NCBI GenBank assembly: GCA_017519965.1
Contig: JAFWRK010000048.1
Span: 52,279 to 116,278 of the forward strand
Source: Bacilli bacterium
GTDB taxonomy: Bacteria; Bacillota_I; Bacilli_A; RF39; UBA660
Reading direction: 5' to 3'
DNA: 64,000 nt
In this document: positions 45,242 through 54,727 of the stretch, piece by piece
How positions within the stretch are numbered: position 1 is the first letter of the stretch
Layout of the letters: each line of letters begins with the position of its first letter
The notes under the pieces: model-generated
Databases searched by the model: none
What the model was told of the DNA's origin: nothing
What the model saw: the letters and a program-made list of their open reading frames with translations, nothing else
Position numbers and translations under genes: made by a program

Positions 45242-46444
45242 ATGAATGATGATCTAAATAAGTTATATGGGAATAATCAAGATACTGTTAATAATAATAG
45301 TAATAATGTCAGTAATAATACAAATAATATAGGAATATCAGGAAGTAACGATCTAAATAGTATGTATAATATTGGCTCTACACAAAGTAATAACTATGAT
45401 ATTCATCAGTCTGGAACAGATCTTTTATATAATCAAAATAATAATCCACAAAAACCTGATGAAAAAAACATTTCAGAAGAAAAACAATTAAATAATATAA
45501 ATGAAAATAATACAAATGAAATGTTAGAACATATATCAGATGATGATTTATTAGCTGCATATGTAGGAAATAATTATCCTAAAATTGGAGGGAAACCAAT
45601 TAACTTTGCAGCCATGTTCTTCAACTTTTTATATCTTTTATATAGAAAGCAATATATATATGCTTTACTTTATTATGCAATATATTTAGGATTATTATAT
45701 CTTGGTATTAATTACATTATTGTATCAATATGTTTAGGATTATTACTTGGAGTAGGATTTAATACTTTCTATATTAATAAAGCAAAAAGAAAAGTAGAGA
45801 TTATTAAGAGCCAAAATAAAGACAGGCCATTATATGAAATTAAAAAAATATGTGAGAGAAAAGGTGGAACTAGCATTATTGCCTTAATATTAGGAATAAT
45901 AGTCCAAGCAATATTTGTAGTATTATTATCAGTTACAATATTAGCATCCTTTACATTTTTCTATAGTTTAGTTAACTCAAATAAAGAAGAAATTGAGATA
46001 GACGATTCATTTGATGGAATTATAAAATATGATACTAAAGCTAATATACCTAATACATTTTCAGTATATATTCCAGAAGATTATAAGCCTACATCATTTA
46101 ATGACAACTCTCAGTATGACTATGAAATAATTGATAAAAGTAATACATATAATACATGTACATTTACTTTAGGAAGAGTAAAAGATGAAACTAATCCAGA
46201 AAAGTATTTGAAGAAATTAGCATATTATTACGAACAAAGTGCATTCTACAAAGTTGAGACAAAACAAATAAATAATTTAGAATGGCAATTATATACTAGT
46301 AACGATAAAAGTGAAACAACATATTATTATGTAACAGAAATAAATAATAAAGTATATATGTTAAATATTGTGATTCCAAAAGAAGATAATATTAAATGTA
46401 AAGAAAATAGTTCATTAATAGTAGAATCGATACAAGAAAAATAA
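45242..46444 (+). CDS. Membrane protein with Asn-rich N-terminus, unknown function
   Basis: 400 aa. Residues about 1-100 are low-complexity, very rich in Asn, Ser and Asp. A membrane block at 118-185, with PINFAAMFFNFLYLLYRKQY, resembles the DUF2628 type of small membrane proteins (W/F-x-F-NxxYLLYRK). Another TM follows at about 217-245. The last ~150 residues form a soluble, probably outer, alpha/beta domain. No enzyme motif is seen. It has its own upstream spacing of 60 bp from the terminator. Confidence 0.7.
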   Translation: MNDDLNKLYGNNQDTVNNNSNNVSNNTNNIGISGSNDLNSMYNIGSTQSNNYDIHQSGTDLLYNQNNNPQKPDEKNISEEKQLNNINENNTNEMLEHISDDDLLAAYVGNNYPKIGGKPINFAAMFFNFLYLLYRKQYIYALLYYAIYLGLLYLGINYIIVSICLGLLLGVGFNTFYINKAKRKVEIIKSQNKDRPLYEIKKICERKGGTSIIALILGIIVQAIFVVLLSVTILASFTFFYSLVNSNKEEIEIDDSFDGIIKYDTKANIPNTFSVYIPEDYKPTSFNDNSQYDYEIIDKSNTYNTCTFTLGRVKDETNPEKYLKKLAYYYEQSAFYKVETKQINNLEWQLYTSNDKSETTYYYVTEINNKVYMLNIVIPKEDNIKCKENSSLIVESIQEK

Positions 46445-46528
46445 TATATGAATAAAATCATATATTTTTTTAAAAATAAAAATAAATATGATATAATATT
46501 GACGAAAAAAAAGAAAAGAGGAATTATT

Positions 46529-47629
46529 ATGAGTTTAACAGCAGGAATAGTTGGATTACCAAATGTAGGAAAATCAACATTATTTAATGCCATAACAAAT
46601 CAAAAAATATTAGCAGAAAACTATCCTTTTGCAACTATAGAACCTAATGTAGGTATAGTTACAGTACCAGATGAAAGAATGGATGTATTAAAAGAAATGT
46701 ATAATCCAGAAAGATTTATACCAACTGCATATGAATTTACAGATATAGCAGGATTAGTAAAAGGAGCTTCATTAGGAGAAGGTTTAGGAAATAAATTTTT
46801 ATCTCATATAAGAGAAGTAGATGCCATAGTAGAAGTAGTAAGATGCTTTGAAGATGGAAAAATAATTCATGTTGATGGTAGTGTAGATCCAATTAGAGAT
46901 ATAGAAACAATAAACTTAGAGTTAGCAATATCAGATTTAGAAATAATAAATAATAGACTAGAGAGAGTAGCTAAGAAAGCAAGAACAACAAAGAACAAAG
47001 ATGATTTATTAGAGGTAGAAGCATTAGAAAAATCAAAGGAAGCACTAGAAAAGAATATTCCTCTAAGACAAATTAAATATACAGAAGAGGAAGATAAATT
47101 ATTAAAATCATATAGCTTCTTAACTAAAAAGCCAATTATATATTTAGCAAATATTAGTGAGTCAGAACTAGATAGTGAAGATAATAAATATGTAAAAGAA
47201 GTAAAAGAATATGCTAAATTAGAAAATGCTCAGGTAGTAAGTCTATGTGCAAAGGTAGAAGAAGAACTTAGTGAATTAGATGAAGCAGATAAAAAAGAAA
47301 TGTTAGAAGGCCTAGGATTAGATGATTCAGGATTAAATAAATTAATAAAAGCAACATATGATATTTTAGGATTAGCAACATACTTTACTGTAGGAAAAGA
47401 TGAAGTAAGAGCTTGGACATTTAAAAAAGGAATGAATGCTAAGCAATGTGCTGGAATAATTCATACAGACTTTGAAAAAGGGTTTATAAGAGCAGAAGTA
47501 ATTTCATATAGAGATTTAATAGAACAAGGTAGTGAACTAAAAGTAAAAGAAGCAGGAAAAGCAAGACTAGAAGGAAAAGATTACTTAATGCAAGATGGAG
47601 ATATATGTCATTTTAGATTTAATGTTTAG
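46529..47629 (+). CDS. ychF: Ribosome-binding ATPase YchF (EngD/OLA1 family)
   Basis: 366 aa from ATG 46529, which follows GAGGAA and gives the standard family length; the frame is open further upstream. P-loop GLPNVGKSTLFNAIT near residue 8, ENYPFATIEPNVG near 33, DIAGLVKGASLGEGLGNKFL near 68, then a coiled-coil helical hairpin and a C-terminal TGS domain (AWTFKKGMNAKQCAGIIHTD). The family prefers ATP. As in Bacillus, it sits between the parB region and rpsF. Confidence 0.96.
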   Translation: MSLTAGIVGLPNVGKSTLFNAITNQKILAENYPFATIEPNVGIVTVPDERMDVLKEMYNPERFIPTAYEFTDIAGLVKGASLGEGLGNKFLSHIREVDAIVEVVRCFEDGKIIHVDGSVDPIRDIETINLELAISDLEIINNRLERVAKKARTTKNKDDLLEVEALEKSKEALEKNIPLRQIKYTEEEDKLLKSYSFLTKKPIIYLANISESELDSEDNKYVKEVKEYAKLENAQVVSLCAKVEEELSELDEADKKEMLEGLGLDDSGLNKLIKATYDILGLATYFTVGKDEVRAWTFKKGMNAKQCAGIIHTDFEKGFIRAEVISYRDLIEQGSELKVKEAGKARLEGKDYLMQDGDICHFRFNV

Positions 47630-47638
47630 AGGATAAAT

Positions 47639-48415
47639 ATGGAAAAAGAAAGTAAAATTTTTATATTTGAAACAGGTAAAGAAGATGGAGTATTTAGTGA
47701 AAATAAAAAATTTTATCCATCTCATTTTACAAAAAGTGATATAAGAAAACAGTTTTTACTAACAAAAAAGAGAATAGCAGGAAAATATCATTTTAATGAA
47801 AATAAAATCTTTCAGGCCTATCAAAAAACAGATAAAAATAAATTGAACTATGAAGATGGAAAATATACTGTAATTACCGAAGAATTAATAAAAGATGATT
47901 GCTGGTATAATCTAATACCCACAGATATATTTATATTAACAAAAGCAACTAAAGGAATTGTACTTGGAAATCAAATGGCAGATTGTCCAATATTAATAGT
48001 AGAAGATAGAGAAAAGGACGTAACAGCTTTATCTCACTGTGGAGCATCATATATAGATAGAAAATTACCAGCAGCAACAATAGAAGCACTAATTAAAGAA
48101 TATAATAGTAATATAGAAGATTTATATGTATACGTAGGAAGCTGTGCAAAAAAAGAAAATTATATATATGATAAGTATCCATTATGGGCAACTGATAAAG
48201 AATTATGGAAAGATTGTATTATAGAAAAAGAAGATGGTTTTCATATTGATATGAATAAAGCCATCAGAAAACAATTAGAAAATAAAGGAATAAAACATAT
48301 AAAAGAAAGCCCAATTGATACTATTACCAGTGATAAGTATTATTCACATAGAGCATCAGCAATGGGACAAAAAGAAAAATTAGGACAAAACTTTGTTGGT
48401 TTTTATTACAAATAA
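47639..48415 (+). CDS. PgeF/YfiH-like purine nucleoside phosphorylase (laccase-domain) protein, divergent
   Basis: 258 aa. It shows the YfiH/PgeF domain order: MADCPILIVEDR near 119 in place of TADCxPVLLxD, HCGASYIDRK near 137 in place of HAGWRG, and VGSCAKKENYIY near 166. SDKYYSHRASAMGQK near the end stands in place of the CTY...FFSYRRDG tail. Family members cleave purine nucleosides (adenosine, inosine) using zinc in a Cys-His site. Key motifs are altered, so activity is uncertain. It lies 10 bp after ychF. Confidence 0.65.
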   Translation: MEKESKIFIFETGKEDGVFSENKKFYPSHFTKSDIRKQFLLTKKRIAGKYHFNENKIFQAYQKTDKNKLNYEDGKYTVITEELIKDDCWYNLIPTDIFILTKATKGIVLGNQMADCPILIVEDREKDVTALSHCGASYIDRKLPAATIEALIKEYNSNIEDLYVYVGSCAKKENYIYDKYPLWATDKELWKDCIIEKEDGFHIDMNKAIRKQLENKGIKHIKESPIDTITSDKYYSHRASAMGQKEKLGQNFVGFYYK

Positions 48416-48441
48416 AAAAAGAAGTATCAAACTTCTTTTTA
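48414..48441. terminator. Bidirectional terminator between convergent genes
   Basis: AAAAAGAAGT-ATCAA-ACTTCTTTTT hairpin with A/T runs on both sides, serving ychF-pgeF on plus and the zinc-ribbon gene on minus. Confidence 0.85.
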
Positions 48442-49161
48442 TTTTTCACTTATTTCGTAGTCTTCCTCGTATTGCTTAATTGTAGCGTTATATAAATCAT
48501 TTATATTTTCATATCCAACTGAATATTCAGAATGTTCTAAATTAAAGTATACAGTAGGACATTCAACTTTACCAGTACCTAAATTACTAGTAATATTTCC
48601 CCAATAATCGAATTTAACGTTTTCATAAATAACAGGAGTGAATATAGTATAAGTAGTTTCATTATCTGTATAAACACCTTTATATACAGGAATTAAATAA
48701 TTTCCATTATCATTAGATATAACATATATTTTTTCTCTTTTTAGAGATCCTTTTTGTTTAAAATCAACCATTAAAGAATTTTCTTGTCTAATTTTAATAG
48801 TAGCTTGAGTATCTAAAAAAACATAATCTTCATTCTCAATATCATTAACGTCAGTAAGATAAGTATTTTCTCTAGCTTTACTTTTATTTGTAGAAGATAT
48901 ACCAGTATAGATTCCAAATATAACAAATCCAAAAATGACTAAAAATATAATAACTGATATTATACCAATAACCATATGGCTTATGAAGAAATACTTTAAA
49001 ACACTTTTACCAGTTTCTCCAATTACAAGATTAATTTGATCTTGTGCATCTCTTTCGATTTCAAACTCTCTTTTACAATAGTCACACTTAGTGACTTTAT
49101 CATTTTCATCAAATGATAGATTAGCTCCACAATTTGGACATTTCTTTTCAATTAATTTCAT
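48439..49161 (-). CDS. Zinc-ribbon membrane protein, unknown function
   Basis: 240 aa from ATG 49161, preceded by AGGTGA; an in-frame GTG three codons upstream overlaps that Shine-Dalgarno. A zinc ribbon CPNCGANLSF...CDYCKREFEIE lies at residues about 6-37. A TM segment at about 63-88 and an outer domain with beta strands follow. The gene runs against replication, unlike its neighbours. It resembles the generic zinc-ribbon plus TM proteins of Firmicutes, with no function I can name. Confidence 0.7.
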   Translation of the reverse strand: MKLIEKKCPNCGANLSFDENDKVTKCDYCKREFEIERDAQDQINLVIGETGKSVLKYFFISHMVIGIISVIIFLVIFGFVIFGIYTGISSTNKSKARENTYLTDVNDIENEDYVFLDTQATIKIRQENSLMVDFKQKGSLKREKIYVISNDNGNYLIPVYKGVYTDNETTYTIFTPVIYENVKFDYWGNITSNLGTGKVECPTVYFNLEHSEYSVGYENINDLYNATIKQYEEDYEISEK

Positions 49162-49215
49162 ATATTTCACCTAAATTCATTATAACACAAAAATAAAATA
49201 AATTAGCAAATAAAC

Positions 49216-49244
49216 TAGACATATAATTAATTGTTTGCTATAAT
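49216..49244 (+). promoter_or_regulatory. Promoter of rpsF-ssb-rpsR
   Basis: TAGACA (49216-49221), 17 bp, TATAAT (49239-49244), in a TGCTATAAT extended form. Confidence 0.8.
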
Positions 49245-49249
49245 ACATG

Positions 49250-49316
49250 CGAGTATTAAAAAATACTCCTTGCTGCACATAGTAGTGTAGCCATAGGCCA
49301 GAAGGAGGTGCAAAGA
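49250..49316 (+). promoter_or_regulatory. Structured leader of rpsF (possible S6:S18 element)
   Basis: The transcript starts with a GAGTATT/AATACTC hairpin (49250-49268). A second GC-richer block follows, and the region ends in AGGAGGTG at the rpsF Shine-Dalgarno. In many bacteria the S6-S18 complex binds such a leader to control the operon. I could not draw the conserved S6:S18 pseudoknot with certainty. Confidence 0.4.
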
Positions 49317-49604
49317 ATGAATAAATATGAAATAATGTTCGTTGTTAGACCAGATATGGAAGAAGCTGAAATCAAAGCTACAGCTGAAGAAATGAAAAAG
49401 GTATTAACAGACGGAAAAGTTAACTTTGTTGAAGAAAAAAATATGGGACAAAGAGAATTAGCTTACGAAGTAAAAAAATTTAAAACAGGTTATTATTTCT
49501 TATACATAGTTGAAGCAAACTCAAAAACTATTGATGAATTTGACCGTGTAGTTAGAATTAATGAAAAAGTTATTCGTCATTTAATAGTAAAAGTAGAAGA
49601 CTAA
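49317..49604 (+). CDS. rpsF: Ribosomal protein S6
   Basis: 95 aa from ATG 49317, 6 bp after AGGAGGTG. MNKYEIMFVVRPDMEEAEIK, then LAYEVKKFKTGYYFLYIVEA and the C-terminal RLIVKVED-like ending (HLIVKVED) define the family. It binds S18 on the 30S platform. First gene of rpsF-ssb-rpsR. Confidence 0.98.
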   Translation: MNKYEIMFVVRPDMEEAEIKATAEEMKKVLTDGKVNFVEEKNMGQRELAYEVKKFKTGYYFLYIVEANSKTIDEFDRVVRINEKVIRHLIVKVED

Positions 49605-49623
49605 TAGAAAAAGAGGTAATTTT

Positions 49624-50112
49624 ATGAATAAAGTTTTTTTAATAGGAAGATTAACAAGAGATCCAGAGCTAAGATACACAGGAAGTAATATTCCAGTTGC
49701 AACATTCTCTTTAGCTGTAAATAGAAACTTCTCTAATCAAAATGGAGAAAGAGAAGCAGATTTTTTCAACATTGTAGTTTGGAGAAAACAAGCTGAAAAT
49801 TGTAAAAACTATCTAAATCAAGGTAGTCAAGTAGCTATCGAAGGAAGACTTCAAAGTAGATCATATGATGATAAAGATGGTTCAAAAAGATATGTTACTG
49901 AAGTAATTGCTGATAATGTTGAATTTTTAGGATCAAAAAATTCCTCAAATAATTCTAATAGTAATAATGTTCCTGCTTCTAATAATGCAGGACCAAGTCC
50001 TTATGACTTTGGAGATAGTACTCCTGAAGTTAAAGGTACAGATGTAGATAGTAATCCATTTGCTGATTTCGGTGCTAGTATTGAAATTAGTGATGATGAA
50101 TTACCTTTCTAA
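49624..50112 (+). CDS. ssb: Single-stranded DNA-binding protein
   Basis: 162 aa: OB fold with MNKVFLIGRLTRDPELRYT at the start and NFFNIVVWRKQAENC-like strand near 46-60. An Asn/Ser/Gly-rich linker and the acidic tip DDELPF, which binds repair and replication partners, complete it. The position between rpsF and rpsR is universal in Firmicutes. Confidence 0.98.
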   Translation: MNKVFLIGRLTRDPELRYTGSNIPVATFSLAVNRNFSNQNGEREADFFNIVVWRKQAENCKNYLNQGSQVAIEGRLQSRSYDDKDGSKRYVTEVIADNVEFLGSKNSSNNSNSNNVPASNNAGPSPYDFGDSTPEVKGTDVDSNPFADFGASIEISDDELPF

Positions 50113-50133
50113 AAAAGAAAAGGAGGATAGCAG

Positions 50134-50349
50134 ATGGCAGAATTCAATAGAAGAAAGAAAAAAGTATGTATGATGTGTACTGGTAAAACAGTTGATTATA
50201 AAGATCCAGAATCTTTAAGAAGATATGTAAATGAAAAAGGAAAAATAGTTCCTAGAAGAGTTACTGGAAACTGTGCATTACACCAAAGACATATTTCTAA
50301 AGAAATAAAAAGAGCAAGAGCAATAGCTTTAATGCCTTATTCAAGATAA
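50134..50349 (+). CDS. rpsR: Ribosomal protein S18, zinc-binding form
   Basis: 71 aa. It has CMMC near residue 12 and CALHQRH near 48, i.e. a probable zinc site (the C+ form), with the typical [22 protein letters not shown] core. AAAGGAGG precedes the ATG. Last gene of the rpsF operon. Confidence 0.97.
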   Translation: MAEFNRRKKKVCMMCTGKTVDYKDPESLRRYVNEKGKIVPRRVTGNCALHQRHISKEIKRARAIALMPYSR

Positions 50350-50352
50350 TAT

Positions 50353-50380
50353 AAACATACCTATTTTGGTATGTTTTTTT
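50353..50380 (+). terminator. Terminator of rpsF-ssb-rpsR
   Basis: AAACATACC / GGTATGTTT stem with a TATTTT loop and T7. Confidence 0.85.
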
Positions 50381-50436
50381 GTTAGACAAATATCATTAAT
50401 TATTATATAATAAGGATGAATTTATAGGAGGAAAAA

Positions 50437-51423
50437 ATGGGGATAATTAAACAAAGAAGAATACTTAATAAAACTATCAGAAATGCTAAAACTATTTTTC
50501 TTATGGCACATAAAGAATTAGACTTAGATGCATTAGGTAGTTGTATTGGTATGTACATGATTCTTTCTAAACAAAAAAAAGATTGTTATATTATAATTGA
50601 TGATAAAACTCATGAATTAGGAGTTGAAAAAGTACTTATTGAACTAGAAGGATGTATCAATACTATAAAGAGTGAAGATATAGATAAATATTTAAACAAA
50701 AGAGATAGTAAAAACTTACTTATTGTATTAGATACAAATAAAAAAGATTTAGTACAAAGTTCGGATATCTTGAAGTTATTTAAAAATAAACTAATTATTG
50801 ATCATCATGATACAGGCAAAACAACAATAAAAGATGGTATATTAATTAATGATACAGAAGTATCTAGTACATGTGAGATGATTACAGAACTAATAGAACA
50901 TTATGACGTAGAAATAGAGCCATATTATGCAACTGTTTTACTTTCTGGTATTGTATTAGATACAAACAACTTCACATTAAAAACAAATCCGGAAACTTTT
51001 TATGCAGCATATTACCTAAGTTCATTAGGAGCAAGTGCAAAAAAAGTTCAATACTTATTAAAGCAAGACATTAATGAATATACAGAAAGACAAAAATTAA
51101 TGACTGGAATTCAAACAATTAATGGTAAAATAGCTTTAACAAAAGCAACTCCATATACAATTTATAGAAGAGAAGACTTAGCAAAAGCTGCAGACACATT
51201 ATTATTCTTTAATAACATAGAAGCATCATTTGTAATAGGAAAAATAGGAAAAGACGTCATAGGTATCAGTGCTAGAAGCTTAGGCAACTATGATATAAAT
51301 AACATACTATCAAAACTAGGTGGAGGTGGAGGCACATATAATGGTGCTGCCAGATTTGAAAACACAACTATTAGTAAAGTTGAGCAACAACTAATAGAGA
51401 TAATAAAGGAGGATTCGGAATAA
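50437..51423 (+). CDS. DHH/DHHA1 phosphodiesterase, GdpP-like without membrane and sensor domains
   Basis: 328 aa. MAHKELDLDALGSCIG near residue 23 (DxDxxGS) and LIIDHHDTGKT near 128 are DHH metal motifs; STCEMITELIE and SGIVLDTNNF are next. The DHHA1 region near 293 reads LGGGGGTYNGAARF instead of the usual GGGGH...NAA. Its place just before rplI-dnaB is that of gdpP, the c-di-AMP phosphodiesterase. The two TM segments, PAS and GGDEF domains of GdpP (about 300 residues) are absent, so it looks like a soluble catalytic core. An NrnA-type nuclease activity is also possible. Confidence 0.75.
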   Translation: MGIIKQRRILNKTIRNAKTIFLMAHKELDLDALGSCIGMYMILSKQKKDCYIIIDDKTHELGVEKVLIELEGCINTIKSEDIDKYLNKRDSKNLLIVLDTNKKDLVQSSDILKLFKNKLIIDHHDTGKTTIKDGILINDTEVSSTCEMITELIEHYDVEIEPYYATVLLSGIVLDTNNFTLKTNPETFYAAYYLSSLGASAKKVQYLLKQDINEYTERQKLMTGIQTINGKIALTKATPYTIYRREDLAKAADTLLFFNNIEASFVIGKIGKDVIGISARSLGNYDINNILSKLGGGGGTYNGAARFENTTISKVEQQLIEIIKEDSE

Positions 51424-51864
51424 ATGGAAGTAATTTTTGTAAAAGACTTAAAAGGACAAGGTAAAAAGGGACAAGTAAAAAACGTTAAAGATGGATATGC
51501 AGAAAATTTCCTAATAAAAAACGGTTATGCCGTAATTAAGAATAAAGATAATTTACAAAAATTAGAAAAAGAAAAGAATAAAAAAGAGGCAGAAGACTTA
51601 GAAAATAAGAAGAACGCTGAAAAACTAAAAAAAGAACTTCAAAATGTAGTACTTGAATTTAAAGTTAAAACAGGAGAAGGAGATAAAGTTTTTGGAAGTG
51701 TAAGTGTTAAACAAATTAAAGATGAATTAGTAAAAAAAGGATATAAGATAGATAAAAGTCAAATAGATATAAAAAATTCTATATCCTCTTTAGGGTTTCA
51801 CAATATAGATATAAATTTATATCCAGGAATAGTAGGGGTAGTAAAAGTTCATTTAATAAAGTAA
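51424..51864 (+). CDS. rplI: Ribosomal protein L9
   Basis: 146 aa: [20 protein letters not shown] and [16 protein letters not shown] are the L9 signature; a long charged helix and a C-terminal domain follow. It abuts the DHH gene and is 14 bp before dnaB. Confidence 0.97.
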   Translation: MEVIFVKDLKGQGKKGQVKNVKDGYAENFLIKNGYAVIKNKDNLQKLEKEKNKKEAEDLENKKNAEKLKKELQNVVLEFKVKTGEGDKVFGSVSVKQIKDELVKKGYKIDKSQIDIKNSISSLGFHNIDINLYPGIVGVVKVHLIK

Positions 51865-51878
51865 AGGAGTAGATTAAT

Positions 51879-53240
51879 ATGCCAGTAAGAAATTTACCTA
51901 ACAATTTAGAAGCAGAAGAATCAGTATTAGGGGCATGTTTTTTATCAAAATACGCTTTACAAAAGGCTAGTGAATCATTACAACCTGAATCATTTTATAG
52001 TGAAAAAAACAGTAAGATATTTAGTGCTATGATAGCACTATCAGAAGAGAAAACACCTATTGATCTTACAACAGTAACAAGCTATTTAAAAAATCATAAT
52101 TCATTAAATGATGTAGGAGGAGTAGAATACTTAACAGAAGTAGTAAACTTTGTACCCACTGCATCAAATGTCGACTTTTACATAAAGAATGTTGAAGAAA
52201 CAGCATTATTAAGAGGTCTAATAGAAACAGCAACAGAAATAGCATCAGATGGATATAAAACAGATGAGTCAGTAAATGAAATATTAGATAACTCAGAAAA
52301 AAAGATATTAAATATAGTTAAAAATAGAAAATCTACTGAGTTTAGAAGTATTAAAGATGTCTTATCAAAAACTCAACAGGATTTAGAAAGATTATCAGAA
52401 AATAAAGGAGAAATAACAGGACTGGCAACAGGATGGTATGACTTTGATAAACTTACCACAGGATTACATCCTAACGAATTCATAATAATAGCGGCAAGAC
52501 CTGCTATGGGAAAAACTGCTTTTGCACTTAATTTAGCTACTCATGTTGCAATGACTCAAAATAAATCAGTAGCACTATTCAACTTAGAAATGAGTGCAGA
52601 ACAATTAGCAATGCGTATTATCTCATCATTAGGACAATTAGAAGGTTTTAAATTAAGAACAGGTAATCTAATGAATAATGATTGGAAAAGAATAAATGAA
52701 GCTTGTTCACAATTATCTGGAACAAATATGGTAATGGATGATACACCAGGAATTACCATAGGAGAAATAAGAGCTAAATGTAGAAGATTAGCAAGTAGTG
52801 AAAAAGGCCTTGCCTTAGTAGTAATAGACTACTTACAACTAATATCAGGTGGAAAAAACTATGGAGCAAATAGACAACAAGAGGTATCAGACATATCAAG
52901 AAGTTTAAAAACATTAGCAATGGAATTAAATGTTCCAGTTATTGCATTATCTCAATTATCACGTAGTGTAGAAGGAAGAGAAGATAAAAGACCTTTAATG
53001 AGTGACTTACGTGAATCAGGTTCAATTGAACAAGATGCAGATATAGTAGCTTTCCTATATAGAGATGACTATTATAATAAAGAAGCAAGAACGGAAGATA
53101 ATACAAGTATAAGTGAATTAATAATAGGAAAACATCGTAATGGACCAACAGCAACAATAGAACTATTATTTAAAAAGAATACATCTACCTTTGTTAATTT
53201 AAAACAAGATAGAGAAAAAGTGGAGGGACAAAGTGGCTAG
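51879..53240 (+). CDS. dnaB: Replicative DNA helicase DnaB (DnaC in Bacillus)
   Basis: 453 aa: N-terminal DnaB domain starting NLPNNLEAEESVLGACF, RecA-like core with Walker A ARPAMGKTAFALNL near 206. FNLEMSAEQL and VVIDYLQLISG near 309 are H1a/H2 motifs; QVSQISRSLK-like EVSDISRSLK and SDLRESGSIEQDADIV near 373 follow. Order rplI-dnaB is as in Bacillus. Confidence 0.98.
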   Translation: MPVRNLPNNLEAEESVLGACFLSKYALQKASESLQPESFYSEKNSKIFSAMIALSEEKTPIDLTTVTSYLKNHNSLNDVGGVEYLTEVVNFVPTASNVDFYIKNVEETALLRGLIETATEIASDGYKTDESVNEILDNSEKKILNIVKNRKSTEFRSIKDVLSKTQQDLERLSENKGEITGLATGWYDFDKLTTGLHPNEFIIIAARPAMGKTAFALNLATHVAMTQNKSVALFNLEMSAEQLAMRIISSLGQLEGFKLRTGNLMNNDWKRINEACSQLSGTNMVMDDTPGITIGEIRAKCRRLASSEKGLALVVIDYLQLISGGKNYGANRQQEVSDISRSLKTLAMELNVPVIALSQLSRSVEGREDKRPLMSDLRESGSIEQDADIVAFLYRDDYYNKEARTEDNTSISELIIGKHRNGPTATIELLFKKNTSTFVNLKQDREKVEGQSG

Positions 53241-54726
53241 AAATAAGAAAGTGATATTATTATTAATAATATGTATCATGTTTACAGTAGGATTCTCTAA
53301 ACTATTATCAACACCAAAAACGGTATATAGAGTTTATTTAAAAGGAGAATCTTTAGGATTAATATCATCAAAACAAAAATTAGAAAATTATATCGATAAA
53401 AAGCAAGCCGAAGTAAAAGAAAAGTATAATGTAAAAAAGGTTTATGCACCAACAGATCTAGATATAGTAAAAGAAGTAACTTATTATGATAAAGTATCAT
53501 CAATCAAAGATATATATGAAAAGATTAAAGATATATCACCATTTACAATTGATGGATACCAAATAAAAATTAAAGGTATAGATACAACAGATGCAAATGG
53601 TAAAACAGTAAAAGGTAAAAACCAATACATTTATGTAATTGATAAAAAAACATTTACTGAAGCTATAGATAATACTGTTAAAGCATTTATTGATGAAAAA
53701 GATTATGAAGCATTCGCTAATAAAACGCAAAAAGAAATAAAAGATACTGGTACTATAATAGAAAATATATACATTGAAAATAAAATTACAATAAAGAAAG
53801 ATCATATTCCAATTAATAAAACGATTTATATGGATAAGAATACATTAAGTCAATATTTATTGTTTGGTACTACTAAAGCACAACAAACATACACAGTACA
53901 AGATGGAGATACAATCGATGATATAGCATTTAATAATAAGATTTCAACAGAAGAATTTTTGATTGCTAATCCAGATTTAACAAGTACAAGTAGTTTGTTA
54001 TATACAGGTCAAATAGTAACAATTGGTCTATTAAAACCACAAGTAAACGTTGTAGAGTGGGATCACATAGTAAAAGATGAAGAACAAAACTATACAACAA
54101 GAACAGAAGAAGATCCAAATCAATACACTACATATTCAGAAGTTAAACAAGCTGGAGTAAAAGGACTAAATAGAGTTACTCAAAAGTTACAAATAGTAAA
54201 TGGTGAAACTACATCAGTAGTTCCAGTTGATACAGAGCAATTAAAAGCTCCGGTAGAAGAAGTAGTAGTAAAAGGAACTAAACAAATAAGTTCTGGATAT
54301 TATGGTGGAGGATATGGTTCAGTAATTCCAACAAAAGGAATATTTGGATGGCCAGCAACATGTTCAACAATATCTAGTGGTTTTGGATGGCGTTGGGGAT
54401 CATTACACGATGGTACAGATATAGCTGGATGCGGATATGGTTCTAATATATTTGCAGCAGAATCTGGTGTAGTAGTACAATCAGGATATAAATATGATAA
54501 TGGTCAATTTATTACTATTCAACATGATAATGGATACTTTACTATGTATGCACATCTGTGTAATGGTTGTAGATATGTTAATGTTGGTGATAGAGTAAGA
54601 AAAGGTCAAGTAATAGGTGGTATGGGACAAACAGGTTTTGCAACAGGAGTACACTTACATTTTGGAGTATGGACAGGTTATCCATATCGTGGAGGAAAAG
54701 CGTTAAACGCTATGGCATTCTATTAA
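53233..54726 (+). CDS. Cell-wall M23 endopeptidase with LysM and G5 domains
   Basis: 497 aa, GTG start with GGAGGG upstream inside dnaB's end. An N-terminal TM or uncleaved signal (about 5-20), a spacer of ~190 residues, LysM (YTVQDGDTIDDIAFNNKIS near 218), G5 (VEWDHIVKDEEQN to VVVKGTK, about 275-352) and a C-terminal M23 LytM domain follow. The zinc motifs are LHDGTDIAG near 394 and HLHFG near 477. Its place between dnaB and walJ suggests a link to wall remodelling. Related M23 enzymes are controlled by WalRK in Bacillus; no walRK is here. Confidence 0.93.
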   Translation: MARNKKVILLLIICIMFTVGFSKLLSTPKTVYRVYLKGESLGLISSKQKLENYIDKKQAEVKEKYNVKKVYAPTDLDIVKEVTYYDKVSSIKDIYEKIKDISPFTIDGYQIKIKGIDTTDANGKTVKGKNQYIYVIDKKTFTEAIDNTVKAFIDEKDYEAFANKTQKEIKDTGTIIENIYIENKITIKKDHIPINKTIYMDKNTLSQYLLFGTTKAQQTYTVQDGDTIDDIAFNNKISTEEFLIANPDLTSTSSLLYTGQIVTIGLLKPQVNVVEWDHIVKDEEQNYTTRTEEDPNQYTTYSEVKQAGVKGLNRVTQKLQIVNGETTSVVPVDTEQLKAPVEEVVVKGTKQISSGYYGGGYGSVIPTKGIFGWPATCSTISSGFGWRWGSLHDGTDIAGCGYGSNIFAAESGVVVQSGYKYDNGQFITIQHDNGYFTMYAHLCNGCRYVNVGDRVRKGQVIGGMGQTGFATGVHLHFGVWTGYPYRGGKALNAMAFY

Positions 54727-54727
54727 A

